Of a stretch of DNA of 64,000 bases, positions 45,731 to 54,613 are shown piece after piece. Both the position numbers and the translations under genes were made by a program. Below the pieces are notes generated by a model. The model was not told the DNA's origin. It did not search any database and was given only the letters and a program-made list of their open reading frames with translations. The DNA is from Burkholderia sp. PAMC 26561 (GTDB lineage: Bacteria > Pseudomonadota > Gammaproteobacteria > Burkholderiales > Burkholderiaceae): contig NZ_CP014315.1 of the NCBI RefSeq assembly GCF_001557535.2, positions 930,001 through 994,000 of the forward strand, written 5' to 3'. Position 1 is the stretch's first letter. Every line of letters begins with the position of its first letter.

Positions 45731-47116
45731 ATGCCGCAACAATTGGAACAACAATTCGCCGAGGACCGTGCACACTTCATGCACCCCTCCACCCACGCCT
45801 ACGATCACGCCACAGGCGCGCTCCCCGGCAAGATCATCAAAAGCGCGGGCGGTATCCGCATCGAGGACCACGAAGGAAAGAGCTACATCGACGCCTTCGC
45901 AGGCCTTTACTGCGTCAACGTAGGCTACGGCCGCACAGAGATCGCCGACGCCATCTACGAACAAGCAAAAAAACTCGCCTACTATCACACATACGTCGGC
46001 CACTCGACCGACACGATCATCGAGCTGTCGTCGCGCATCATCGACTGGTCGCCGCCAGGCATGAAAAAGGTCTATTACGGCATGTCCGGTTCGGACGCGA
46101 ACGAGACACAGATCAAGATTGTCTGGTACTACAACAACATACTTGGGTATCCGAACAAAAAGAAGATCATCTCGCGCGAACGCGGCTACCACGGATCGGG
46201 CATTGTCACCGGAAGCCTCACTGGTTTGCCAAGCTTTCATCAGCACTTCGACCTGCCGGTCGATCGTGTGAAACATACCGTGTGCCCGCACTGGTATCGC
46301 AAGGCGCCTGCCGGCATGAGCGAAGCACAGTTCGTTTCATATTGTGTCGACGAACTCGAGAGGCTGATCGCGCGTGAAGGCGCCGATACCATCGCGGCGT
46401 TCATCGGCGAGCCGGTCATGGGGACGGGGGGCATCATTGCGCCGCCGGAAGGCTATTGGGCCGCGATCCAGCAGGTGCTGAAGAAACACGACATCCTGCT
46501 GATCTCCGACGAAGTGGTATGCGGCTTCGGCCGGATCGGCTCAAAGATGGGCGCGCAGCACTACGGCATGCAACCGGATTTGATTACCATCGCGAAGGGC
46601 CTGACGAGCGCATATGCGCCGCTCTCGGGTGTGATCGTGGGTGAACGGGTATGGGATGTCATCGAGAAGGGCTCCCAGGAACACGGTCCAATGGGTCACG
46701 GCTGGACCTATTCCGGCCATCCCATCTGCGCAGCGGCGGCCATCGCCAACCTGAACATCCTGGAGCGCGAAAATCTCACGAAGAATGCTGCAGACGTCGG
46801 TGCTTATCTCGGCGCTCAATTACATGCGGCGTTCGACCAGCATCCGCTGGTGGGCGAGGTGCGCAATACCGGCATGCTGGCGGCGCTCGAATTCATGGCC
46901 GATAAAGATGGCCGTAGGCCTTTCGAAGCCGCACTGAAAGTCGGCGTGAAAGTGTCGGCGGCGGCCTTGAAGCGCGGGGTGATCGCACGCGCGATGCCGC
47001 ACGGTGACATCCTCGGGTTTGCGCCGCCGTTGATCACTACGCAGGCGGATGTCGATGAGATCGTGGGTATCGTGAAGCAGGCCGTCGACGAGGTCGCGAC
47101 GCAGACGATCGCATAG
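45731..47116 (+). CDS. Class III (omega) aminotransferase, polyamine/diamine:pyruvate type
   Basis: A 461-residue PLP-dependent aminotransferase. FAGLYCVNVGYGRTEIADAI is the N-terminal substrate region, GSDANETQIKI binds the PLP phosphate, LLISDEVVCGFGRIG holds the pyridine-nitrogen Asp, and TIAKGLTSAYAPL contains Lys-289, the Schiff-base lysine. Sequence pattern and length resemble SpuC-type putrescine or cadaverine:pyruvate transaminases. The amine donor is inferred. An A/C-rich leader and a following UUCG-loop terminator suggest a single-gene transcript. Confidence 0.88.
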   Translation: MPQQLEQQFAEDRAHFMHPSTHAYDHATGALPGKIIKSAGGIRIEDHEGKSYIDAFAGLYCVNVGYGRTEIADAIYEQAKKLAYYHTYVGHSTDTIIELSSRIIDWSPPGMKKVYYGMSGSDANETQIKIVWYYNNILGYPNKKKIISRERGYHGSGIVTGSLTGLPSFHQHFDLPVDRVKHTVCPHWYRKAPAGMSEAQFVSYCVDELERLIAREGADTIAAFIGEPVMGTGGIIAPPEGYWAAIQQVLKKHDILLISDEVVCGFGRIGSKMGAQHYGMQPDLITIAKGLTSAYAPLSGVIVGERVWDVIEKGSQEHGPMGHGWTYSGHPICAAAAIANLNILERENLTKNAADVGAYLGAQLHAAFDQHPLVGEVRNTGMLAALEFMADKDGRRPFEAALKVGVKVSAAALKRGVIARAMPHGDILGFAPPLITTQADVDEIVGIVKQAVDEVATQTIA

Positions 47117-47127
47117 TGAATGAAATT

Positions 47128-47151
47128 CGCCGGGTTCGCCCGGCGTTTTTT
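47128..47151 (+). terminator. Rho-independent terminator with UUCG tetraloop
   Basis: CGCCGGG at 47128-47134 pairs with CCCGGCG at 47139-47145 around a TTCG loop and is followed by six T. It sits 12 bases after the aminotransferase stop and just before the convergent DUF6723-like gene. Confidence 0.88.
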
Positions 47152-47163
47152 CCGCCGACGGTT

Positions 47164-47451
47164 TCAGGATTCCGGGTTGGCGATATCGCTCTTGACGATC
47201 AACTCACCATGGTCCGCGGCCGCTTCCTTGGCCTCCTGGCGGGACGGATAGGGCCCAAGGACCGGCGCGCCCTGGAACGGAAACAGCATGCGGCCATCGG
47301 TTTTCCGGACGACCTTCAGTGTTCCAACGAACAACCCACCCGCATTGATCTGATATGACGCATAGATCGCAAAATCCTCGGCGCTCATGGCGCCGCCTGG
47401 TGACCTGCTCTTGAGCTGGTTCATCGATAAAACGAGTTTCGGCTTCTTCAT
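47164..47451 (-). CDS. Small DUF6723-like protein
   Basis: A 95-residue protein starting MKKPKLVLSMNQLKSR. Its core IYASYQINAGGLFVGTLKVV, then RKTDGRMLFPFQGAPVLGPY and SRQEAKEAAADHG, matches a family of small Burkholderiaceae proteins (DUF6723) of unknown function. No signal peptide or membrane segment is visible. ATG 47451 is chosen because upstream in-frame sequence is Arg-rich and unlike the family. Confidence 0.65.
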   Translation of the reverse strand: MKKPKLVLSMNQLKSRSPGGAMSAEDFAIYASYQINAGGLFVGTLKVVRKTDGRMLFPFQGAPVLGPYPSRQEAKEAAADHGELIVKSDIANPES

Positions 47452-47920
47452 TGCGTGGGCTTTGATTTCAAACGGGGTTGTGGTTTGACGGCGTTCGCGT
47501 CGGGATCTGCTTATAGGTAGAACGCAGCAATCGTCAGTCCGAAAGCTTTCATGCATCATGATGCTTTCCAGCGGTTACATCGCGGTGAGGCGCGCAAGGC
47601 ATGCCCTGTATGGGGTGGATATGGTCGCGACGTTCAAAATCCGGGGTTTATGGACGCCTGCAGCTATTCAGACGCTCCTTCGCCGCGCGAACATGCGCGG
47701 ATCGCGTTAAACAACCGCGTAAGACGCACACGCAGACCCCTATCGAGTGACAGACAGCCAGCGCAGACAAGTAACCGGGCATTTTTACTGCTACCGGAAA
47801 TTCGATTTTGCCGCGATGACAAAGGTAAAATAACGTCCAATAAACAGAGCTTTCAGATCTTTCGATTCTTGGTCATCCGAACCGCGAGTTTTCCGCGTCC
47901 GTTATTAAATACGTTGCCTC
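47452..47920. other. Divergent intergenic region before the hybrid histidine kinase
   Basis: About 470 bases without a gene I can support. A 49-codon frame near 47561-47710 has no recognised similarity. The 47780-47910 part is AT-richer (GGTAAAATAACG, TTATTAAATACG) and probably contains the kinase promoter. No terminator-like hairpin is obvious. Confidence 0.45.
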
Positions 47921-50900
47921 ATGAACGACAGACAACCGACCGCCAGCCCCAGTCACGCCTTTCTCGCCGGAGGCGGGGAGGTCGCAAAAATCATTGCTTC
48001 GAAGGACTGGTCAGGCACGCCACTGGGTCCGATCGGCGGCTGGTCGACGACGCTCACGAACACGATCTCGCTGATCCTGCAGTCGCCCGTTCCCATCGTG
48101 ACGTTGTGGGACGAGGAAGGCGTCATGCTCTATAACGACGCTTACTCCGTGTTCGCCGGCGGCCGGCACCCGCAATTGCTGGGATCGAACGTGCGCGAAG
48201 GCTGGTCGGAGATCGCCGATTTCAACGACAACGTCATGAAGGTCGGACTGTCCGGCCGGACGCTGCGTTACGAGGACCAGGAACTCACGCTGCACCGGCA
48301 TGGCCGTGGCGAGCAGGTGTGGATGAACCTCGACTACTCGCCCATCCTCGGTGAAAACGGCGTCCCTGTCGGCGTCATTGCGATCGTGGTGGAGACGACC
48401 GCGAAGGTGCGTGCGGAGCGCTGGCTGAGCGGCGAGCGCGAACGCCTGCGCCGGATGTTCGAACAGGCGCCCGGCTTCATGGCGATGCTGACCGGTCCCG
48501 AGCACGTCTTCGAGTTGACGAACGCGGCTTTCACTCAGTTGGTCGGCGACCGCATCGTCATCGGCAAGACGGTGCAGGAAGGGTTGCCAGAACTCGAGAA
48601 GCAGGGCTTTGTGCAGATCATGGACCGCGTGTACGCCTCCGGCACGCCGGTATCCGGCAGCGCGCAAGCCATCGTGCTGAACCGGCTGCCCGGGGCGCCT
48701 GCCGAACAGCGCTATGTCGACTTCGTCTATCAGCCGGTTCGCAACGAAGCGGGCGAAGTGATCGGTATCTTCATTCAGGGAACCGATGTCACTGACCGGC
48801 TGATCGCGGAACGCGCGGTTCATGAAAGCGAAGAGAAATTCCGTACCTTTGCGCAGGCCATGCCGAATCAGGTCTGGGCCGCTCGCAGCGACGGCGAACT
48901 CGAGTGGTTCAACGACCGTGTCTATGAGTACAGCGGCGAGAAGCACGGCGATCTGGACGGCGGGGCGTGGGGCAGGATCGTGCATCCGGATGACGTCGAG
49001 TCGGCTGTTGCGTACTGGCGCGAGGCGGTGGCGTCGGGCACGACCTACGAGCGCGAGTTCCGGATTCGCCAGGCCGATGGTGTGTACCGCTGGCATCTGG
49101 CCCGCGCGCTTCCCATTCACGACAACGCCGGCTACATCGCGCGCTGGGTCGGAACCAACACGGATATCGAAGACCAGAAATCGGCATCGCGCGCACTCGA
49201 GCGTCTGAACAAATCGCTCGAGCAGCAGGTCGCCGAGAGCATCGCGGATCGCGACCGGATGTGGCGCCTTTCAACGGACATCATGCTGGTTGCGGATTTC
49301 GAGGCGAACATCGTGTCGGTGAATCCTGCGTGGAAGCAGCTTCTCGGCTGGGACGAAAAGGCCTTGCTCGGCCGCTCGTTTCTCGACTTCGTGCATCCGG
49401 AAGACCGCGCCCGCACGCTCAGCGAAGTGGGCGAGCTCGCCGAGGGCGTGCGTACATTCAAGTTCATCAATCGATACCAGCGGCGCGATGGTTCATACGT
49501 CACACTTTCGTGGACGGCGGTGCCGGACGAGCATTTCATTCATGCAGTCGGTCGCGATATCACCGCGGATCGCGAAGCAGCAGAAGCGCTGAAACGCACC
49601 GAACTGGCGCTCCAGCAAGCGCAGAAAATGGAGACCATCGGCAAGCTGACGGGCGGCGTGGCGCACGACTTCAACAACTTGCTGCAAGTCATCTCCGGCA
49701 ATCTGCAACTGCTCGCAGCGGATGTCACCGGCAGCGAGCGCGCCGAGCGGCGCCTGGGTAACGCGATAGCCGGGGTCAACCGCGGCGCGAAGCTCGCCAG
49801 CCAGTTGCTGGCATTCGGCCGGCGGCAGGCGCTTGAACCTAAAACCGTCAAGATCGGGCGCCTTATCGCGGGCATGGAGGACATGCTGCGACGCAGCCTC
49901 GGTGAAGCGATCGAGATCGAGACGGTTGCGTCGGCGGGGCTGTGGAATACATTCGTCGATCCAACGCAGGTCGAGAACGCCATTCTCAATCTTGCGATCA
50001 ACGCACGAGATGCCATGGACAACTCGGGCAAGCTGACTCTGGAAGTCGGCAACGCGCTGCTCGACGACACCTACGCCCGCGACCACACAGAAGTCACGCC
50101 GGGCCAGTACGTGATGCTCGCCGTCACCGACACCGGTTGCGGCATGACGCCCGAGGTCCTTGCACAAGCCTATGAACCGTTCTTCTCCACGAAGCCGGAA
50201 GGCAAGGGTTCGGGACTTGGGCTTTCTATGGTCTACGGCTTCGTCAAGCAGTCCGGCGGCCATGTGAAGATCTATAGCGAACCGGGTCATGGTACGACGG
50301 TGAAGCTCTATTTGCCGCGCACACACGACAAGGAAGACCTCGGCGTGGCTGCCGAGATGGCGCCGGTGCTCGGCGGCGAAGAGACCATCCTGGTTGCGGA
50401 GGACGACGAACAAGTTCGCGCGACAGTCGTTGAGATGCTCTCGGAGCTTGGGTATCGAGTGCTCAAGGCCAACGACGCAAGCAGCGCGCTTGCCATCATC
50501 GACAGCGGCATGCCTATCGACGTGTTGTTCACCGACGTGGTCATGCCCGGTCCGCTGCGCAGCCCGGAGCTTGCCCGCAAGGCGCGCGAACGGGTGCCCG
50601 GGATTGCTGTGCTGTTCACGTCGGGTTATACGGAGAACGCGATCGTGCATGGCGGCCGCCTGGATGCCGGCGTCGAATTACTGAGCAAGCCCTATACGCG
50701 CGAGGCGCTCGCGAGGAAGTTGAGGCACGTGCTGTCGAATCAGCGGCAGCGCGTAGTAAGCGCTTCTGCGGAAGCCGCCGGATCGGCGAGGGCGTTATCT
50801 GCCGTGGCGGCAGGTGCTGCAAGCTCGCCTCCCGTACGTGTGCGTCATATCCTGTTCGTTGAAGACGATGACCTCGTCCGCTCGATTACCGGCGAGCTGT

Positions 50901-51184
50901 TCGAAGCGCTCGGGCATGTCGTTCATCAGGCTGCCGACGGGCCCGCTGCGCTTGCGCTGCTGCAGAGCGAGCACATCGATGTACTAATCACCGATGTGGG
51001 GCTTCCCGGTATGTCGGGTGAAGAGCTGGCGCTTCGCGTGCGTGCGTTGCGCAGCAACCTGGATGTGGTCTTCGCAACGGGCGATCACAATCATGTATCG
51101 AAGGTGCCGGGGGCGACGTTCCTCACCAAGCCCTACGATACGGTCAGCATTGAAGCGATCCTGCGGCGGCTTGAGGACGCTTGA
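47921..51184 (+). CDS. PAS-domain hybrid histidine kinase with two C-terminal receiver domains
   Basis: A 1087-residue sensor kinase without clear transmembrane helices, so probably cytoplasmic. Several PAS/PAC units fill the first 560 residues (GEMxx-like SKDWSGTPLGPIGGWSTTLT start, then TTAKVRAERWL, EWFNDRVYEYSGEKHG and ILMVADFEANIVSVNPAW). The dimerisation domain has KLTGGVAHDFNNLLQ with phospho-acceptor His-582. HATPase_c shows NLAINARDAMD, DTGCGMTPE and GKGSGLGLSMVYGF. Two receivers follow, with phospho-acceptor Asp-872 (VLFTDVVMPG) and Asp-1025 (VLITDVGLPG). No HPt domain or DNA-binding regulator is adjacent, so the downstream partner is elsewhere. The ligand is unknown. Confidence 0.9.
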   Translation: MNDRQPTASPSHAFLAGGGEVAKIIASKDWSGTPLGPIGGWSTTLTNTISLILQSPVPIVTLWDEEGVMLYNDAYSVFAGGRHPQLLGSNVREGWSEIADFNDNVMKVGLSGRTLRYEDQELTLHRHGRGEQVWMNLDYSPILGENGVPVGVIAIVVETTAKVRAERWLSGERERLRRMFEQAPGFMAMLTGPEHVFELTNAAFTQLVGDRIVIGKTVQEGLPELEKQGFVQIMDRVYASGTPVSGSAQAIVLNRLPGAPAEQRYVDFVYQPVRNEAGEVIGIFIQGTDVTDRLIAERAVHESEEKFRTFAQAMPNQVWAARSDGELEWFNDRVYEYSGEKHGDLDGGAWGRIVHPDDVESAVAYWREAVASGTTYEREFRIRQADGVYRWHLARALPIHDNAGYIARWVGTNTDIEDQKSASRALERLNKSLEQQVAESIADRDRMWRLSTDIMLVADFEANIVSVNPAWKQLLGWDEKALLGRSFLDFVHPEDRARTLSEVGELAEGVRTFKFINRYQRRDGSYVTLSWTAVPDEHFIHAVGRDITADREAAEALKRTELALQQAQKMETIGKLTGGVAHDFNNLLQVISGNLQLLAADVTGSERAERRLGNAIAGVNRGAKLASQLLAFGRRQALEPKTVKIGRLIAGMEDMLRRSLGEAIEIETVASAGLWNTFVDPTQVENAILNLAINARDAMDNSGKLTLEVGNALLDDTYARDHTEVTPGQYVMLAVTDTGCGMTPEVLAQAYEPFFSTKPEGKGSGLGLSMVYGFVKQSGGHVKIYSEPGHGTTVKLYLPRTHDKEDLGVAAEMAPVLGGEETILVAEDDEQVRATVVEMLSELGYRVLKANDASSALAIIDSGMPIDVLFTDVVMPGPLRSPELARKARERVPGIAVLFTSGYTENAIVHGGRLDAGVELLSKPYTREALARKLRHVLSNQRQRVVSASAEAAGSARALSAVAAGAASSPPVRVRHILFVEDDDLVRSITGELFEALGHVVHQAADGPAALALLQSEHIDVLITDVGLPGMSGEELALRVRALRSNLDVVFATGDHNHVSKVPGATFLTKPYDTVSIEAILRRLEDA

Positions 51185-51416
51185 TTCAGGGTTCGGCTCT
51201 GTTGATCGGACGCCGGTACCACAGTGCCGGCGTCGGCAATTAATGCAGCGCCAGCACCACGCTTTCAATCCTGATACATACAGTTCCGGGGATACTTACC
51301 GTTTGTGATCGGGCCCTGCCAAACCCGCCAAACATTGGCGGATGACGGCGATACTTTATCGCGTCCGCGCGCTCGTTCTGCACGTAGCCTCTCTGAACTC
51401 CGTTCGGGAATGCGCC

Positions 51417-52337
51417 ATGAATGCAAGCTTGAATGTCAGCCCGATGTGCCGCCGTTGCGGCGACCCAGTCGATCTCGATGCGGAAATCTGCCCGTCTTGC
51501 GGGGCCATCGCTTCGCCCACGGCAGTTCGCGCGTCCGCATATTCAACGATGTCCGGCAGAACCAAGGGACTGATCGCCACCGCGTTTGTCTGCGTGCTTG
51601 GCCTGGCGGCATACACGTTGATGCCCGGCTCGATGCACACCGCTCCCGTCGATACCACCGCCAGCGACGTCGCTCGCACCTCCGGGGTGGAGGGCAACCG
51701 GGTGCGCGAACCGGCACTCGATAGCCGTCACGATGCAAGCATGTCCGCTGCGCTCGATGCGGTGCGCGAGAGCCTCCAGCGTCACGACATGGAGTCGGCG
51801 AAGGTGTTGCTCGCGGCAATCCTTGCGATGCATCGGGACAATCCCGACGCGCTTGAATTGCGCAATGAAGTGATGGCTGGCCAGAATCCGGACAAGCCGG
51901 CTGCGCCTGTCGCGCGTACGAGCATGCCTCCTACAAGACTAGCCGATACACGGCATACGTCGGCCGTCGTTGCGGCGACTTCCCGTCAGCCCAGGAGCAG
52001 GGCGGCCACACACGAACATGCAACGCGCACGTCGAAAAAGGCGCCGGTAGTGGCAAACAAGAAAGTCGCGACGCATAAAGTGGTAATGGCCAAAGCGACC
52101 ACGCCGAAACCTTCGGCCGTGCACAAGCCACCGGTGCTGGTGCGTGAGGCGCAGGTCAAGGAGATCCGGTCCGAGACGCCAGCGTCGACGCACGGAGGCA
52201 CCTCGAGGTCCGTGCAGACGGCGAGTGGCGCACCGCTCGTCTCGAGCGGTACTCAACAGGCGCCCTCGTCCGGACACCAAGACGAAGGCGGTGCTTTGCA
52301 ATCTCAGCGCTGGCGTGATCGAGGTGGCATGCGTTGA
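51417..52337 (+). CDS. Zinc-ribbon membrane protein with charged C-terminal region
   Basis: A 306-residue protein. A zinc ribbon at the N-terminus uses Cys-11, 14, 25 and 28 (CRRC...CPSC). One transmembrane helix follows at about 52-70 (GLIATAFVCVLGLAAYTLMPG region). A short helical segment near 105-145 (SAALDAVRESLQRHDMESAK, then VLLAAILAMH) resembles a TPR-like pair. The rest is a Lys/Thr/Ser-rich low-complexity tail. ATG 51417 starts just before the ribbon. I do not recognise a specific family. A role in envelope assembly or regulation is only a guess. Confidence 0.7.
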   Translation: MNASLNVSPMCRRCGDPVDLDAEICPSCGAIASPTAVRASAYSTMSGRTKGLIATAFVCVLGLAAYTLMPGSMHTAPVDTTASDVARTSGVEGNRVREPALDSRHDASMSAALDAVRESLQRHDMESAKVLLAAILAMHRDNPDALELRNEVMAGQNPDKPAAPVARTSMPPTRLADTRHTSAVVAATSRQPRSRAATHEHATRTSKKAPVVANKKVATHKVVMAKATTPKPSAVHKPPVLVREAQVKEIRSETPASTHGGTSRSVQTASGAPLVSSGTQQAPSSGHQDEGGALQSQRWRDRGGMR

Positions 52338-52361
52338 GCCGTGACCGTTGAGCCGAAATCG

Positions 52362-52844
52362 TCAAGCCGTTCCGGACGATGTACCCGTGATCGCCTCGCT
52401 GTCTTCTTTCGTCGTCATTTTCAGGTAGGCTGCGGCCAGCCGCCTGAGTTCCTCTTCAGATGCATCCTCGATGCCGATCAGATGATTGTCCGCTTGCCGG
52501 TGAGAGGCGAGCAGTTCATTGAGCTTCAGATGCAGCGCTACGCTGTCCTTGTTCTGGCTTTGCTGAATAAGAAAGACCATCACGAATGTCACGATGGTCG
52601 TGCCCGTGTTGATCACGAGTTGCCAGTCTTCTGAGTAGTGGAACACGGGCCCGGTCACGGCCCAGACAACGATGCTGATGACCGCCATACCAAACGCCAC
52701 AGGCGATCCTGCCCATCGTGTGACCGCGCTTGCGAACGTGTCGAACGCGCGGGTGAGCGGATGCCTTGCCGCGTAAGCGGGACTCGATGTATCAGGTACG
52801 GTGTCGAGTGTGTCCGTCGACGAGGGGAGCGTTTCCTTACGCAT
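52362..52844 (-). CDS. Low-affinity iron permease family protein
   Basis: A 160-residue membrane protein. VAFGMAVISIVVWAVTGPVF is the first helix and GTTIVTFVMVFLIQQSQNKD ends the second, followed by SVALHLKLNELLASHRQADN. This matches the bacterial branch of the Fet4-like low-affinity iron permease family (about 140-170 residues). Whether these short bacterial proteins transport iron is unproven. It is convergent with the zinc-ribbon gene. Confidence 0.82.
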   Translation of the reverse strand: MRKETLPSSTDTLDTVPDTSSPAYAARHPLTRAFDTFASAVTRWAGSPVAFGMAVISIVVWAVTGPVFHYSEDWQLVINTGTTIVTFVMVFLIQQSQNKDSVALHLKLNELLASHRQADNHLIGIEDASEEELRRLAAAYLKMTTKEDSEAITGTSSGTA

Positions 52845-53064
52845 CGCTTTCTCCTTATGATCCGATATTGCTCCGACGCAAAGTCAGCAATTAACGTTCC
52901 GAGGTCGACGATTTCTGGACAGGAATCAGAGGCGTGGATAGTTTCAGTGTGGAGGTTTGTCGGGCGTGCGGCGGAGGGGAATTTGACGCTGTGGCGAGAG
53001 CGCAGAGGGGTAAGCTGTGTAACTTGACAAGGCACGTCACATGTCTTCAAGACCGTACAAGTGC

Positions 53065-53373
53065 TCAGTGATAGTCGTCTTCCAACTGATGACGCACGGC
53101 CAGGATCGTCACGGTATCGCTATCGTCTATTTCAAAAAGTGCGACGTACCCGGAGCCGCCAAAAGGAATAATCAGCTCACGCAAGAATGGCAACTGCGAG
53201 TGCGCTTTACGACAGGTGAACGGCGAGCTGCGCAGCGTCATGATCCCGGCGTGGACAGCGCTTAGCGCACGCTGGGCTAAAAGCAAATCTTGCGGATCAC
53301 GGGTGAGAATGAACTCATAGAGCCGTTCGAGATCGTCTGCTGCACTACCTGTGAATCGTATTTCGAACGTCAT
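53065..53373 (-). CDS. RelE/ParE-family toxin of a type II toxin-antitoxin pair
   Basis: A 102-residue protein starting MTFEIRFTGSAADDLERLYE, the usual RelE/ParE N-terminus, with RKAHSQLPFLRELIIPFGGS and YVALFEIDDSDTVTILAVRH in the beta-sheet. ParE-type toxins poison gyrase and RelE-type cleave mRNA; the sequence does not decide between them. ATG 53373 overlaps the antitoxin stop codon (TGATG), giving coupled translation with antitoxin first. Confidence 0.85.
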   Translation of the reverse strand: MTFEIRFTGSAADDLERLYEFILTRDPQDLLLAQRALSAVHAGIMTLRSSPFTCRKAHSQLPFLRELIIPFGGSGYVALFEIDDSDTVTILAVRHQLEDDYH

Positions 53374-53648
53374 CAACGCATCTTACCCCGCGCTTTAGCA
53401 GCATCGAGCCGCTTGCTCAAACGCGCGAGCACCTCTTCAGCCGGGACATAGTCGCCGCTTCGCTTAGCTTCGTCGCGCGAGGCTAGTCCTCGGGCCACGA
53501 ACTCGCTATGGTTCTGGCGACGAAGGATGTTTTCGCGGATCGCCTGCTCGACAAATCCGGACAGGCTTTCGCCTTCCTGCAAGACGCTCTCCGCCGCCTC
53601 ACGCAATTCCGGTTCAACTCGCACAGACGGAAACGTCGCTGTTTTCAT
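53373..53648 (-). CDS. Ribbon-helix-helix antitoxin of the type II pair
   Basis: A 91-residue protein. TATFPSVRVEPELREAAESV, then EGESLSGFVEQAIRENILRR, is a ribbon-helix-helix DNA-binding domain that probably autoregulates the operon. The C-terminal part (VPAEEVLARLSKRLDAAKAR) would wrap the toxin. ATG 53648 has an AAAGGTAATG-type site upstream. Overlap with the toxin gene is one base. Confidence 0.83.
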   Translation of the reverse strand: MKTATFPSVRVEPELREAAESVLQEGESLSGFVEQAIRENILRRQNHSEFVARGLASRDEAKRSGDYVPAEEVLARLSKRLDAAKARGKMR

Positions 53649-53758
53649 TACCTTTCTCCATGCATCGCAATTGCAATGCATTGTGCGCGAGTTTCCGTCT
53701 CGGTGCAAGGGCGCAGATTGCGCCTGGCGTTGCGAAATTGCTTCAGCAGCGCACCACC

Positions 53759-54271
53759 TTACTTCCCGCTGGTCACCCCAAGTGCGGCAACCTTGCGAAT
53801 CGTATCGGCGCACGCCGTCGCCGCTTCCACGCCCTTGACCACGAAATGCTCGCGGAAGAACTTGATATGTTCTTCGCCCGAATGAAAATGATGCGGCGTC
53901 AGCACCGCCGACAAAACCGGCGTACCGCTTTCCAGTTGTACCTGCATCAACCCGTTGATGACCGCTTGCGCCACGAATTCGTGACGATAAATTCCGCCAT
54001 CCACGACCAGCCCCGCTGCGACAATCGCCGCATAGCCACCGCGCTGAGCAAGCAGCTTTGCGTGCAGCGGGATCTCAAATGCGCCGGCGACTTCATAGAG
54101 GTCGATGTCATCGCGTGCGAAGCCTTGCGCCTGGATTGCATCGAGGAACGAAGCCTTGCACTGGTCGACGATATCGCGATGCCAGCATGACTGGATAAAC
54201 GCAATACGTGGACGGGGTTTGCCCGCGGCCTGAGCGACCGGCGTATTTTCGAGCGTGGTGGAGAGTGTCAT
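53759..54271 (-). CDS. ribH: 6,7-dimethyl-8-ribityllumazine synthase, type II (RibH2)
   Basis: A 170-residue lumazine synthase, which joins 5-amino-6-ribitylaminouracil and a 4-carbon sugar phosphate in the penultimate step of riboflavin synthesis. RIAFIQSCWHRDIVDQC, YEVAGAFEIPLHAKLLA and VDGGIYRHEFVAQAVINGLM are the active-site segments, with His-97 in the catalytic position. The sequence type is that of RibH2 (decameric) enzymes known from Brucella and Mesorhizobium and common in Burkholderia. An FMN riboswitch lies just upstream, so expression falls when FMN is plentiful. Confidence 0.92.
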   Translation of the reverse strand: MTLSTTLENTPVAQAAGKPRPRIAFIQSCWHRDIVDQCKASFLDAIQAQGFARDDIDLYEVAGAFEIPLHAKLLAQRGGYAAIVAAGLVVDGGIYRHEFVAQAVINGLMQVQLESGTPVLSAVLTPHHFHSGEEHIKFFREHFVVKGVEAATACADTIRKVAALGVTSGK

Positions 54272-54364
54272 GATTCAAATCCTGCCTGTTTGTGTGAACA
54301 GGGCGAAGGACGGCATGGACGAACGCGCGCGGGAAATCCCGCACGCATCCACACACGCCGTCCC

Positions 54365-54536
54365 GTTCTCTTTCATCCGGACTATGACCGTCGGCCCCGG
54401 AATCAAACCGGGTCTGCTGACCTTCGCGTTTCAGGCGGCCCGAAGCCAGACCCAAATCAAAAAGCGCTCGCGGGCTACGCGCTCAATCAAACCGCGCGAT
54501 TACCGCCGGTGGGGAGTTGCACCCCGCCCCGAGAAC
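54365..54536 (-). promoter_or_regulatory. FMN riboswitch (RFN element) controlling ribH
   Basis: On the minus strand the element begins GTTCTCGGGGCGGGGTG, continues CCCCACCGGCGGTAA, AGCCCGCGAGCG, GGTCAGCAGACCCGGT and GATTCCGGGGCCGACGGT, and ends AGTCCGGATGAAAGAGAAC. These are all conserved parts of the RFN element in order, and the terminal GTTCTC/GAGAAC helix closes it. It lies 94 bases before the ribH start. Further hairpins downstream (GCGGGA/TCCCGC and GGACGGC/GCCGTCC) may form the expression platform. Confidence 0.96.
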
Positions 54537-54613
54537 TCGTTCGTATCGAACGGAACGTAAATTATCACGATTCCTGTTGCAGTGCACAGACCCCGCTTGG
54601 CTGATAGCGATAT

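Noticed and set aside
48011..50650. Long antisense frames opposite the hybrid histidine kinase
   Set aside because: No conserved features; the kinase frame is continuous with all catalytic motifs in order.
51209..51234. Hairpin GACGCCGG/CCGGCGTC after the hybrid kinase as a terminator
   Set aside because: The stem is good but no U-run follows on the plus strand, so termination cannot be supported.
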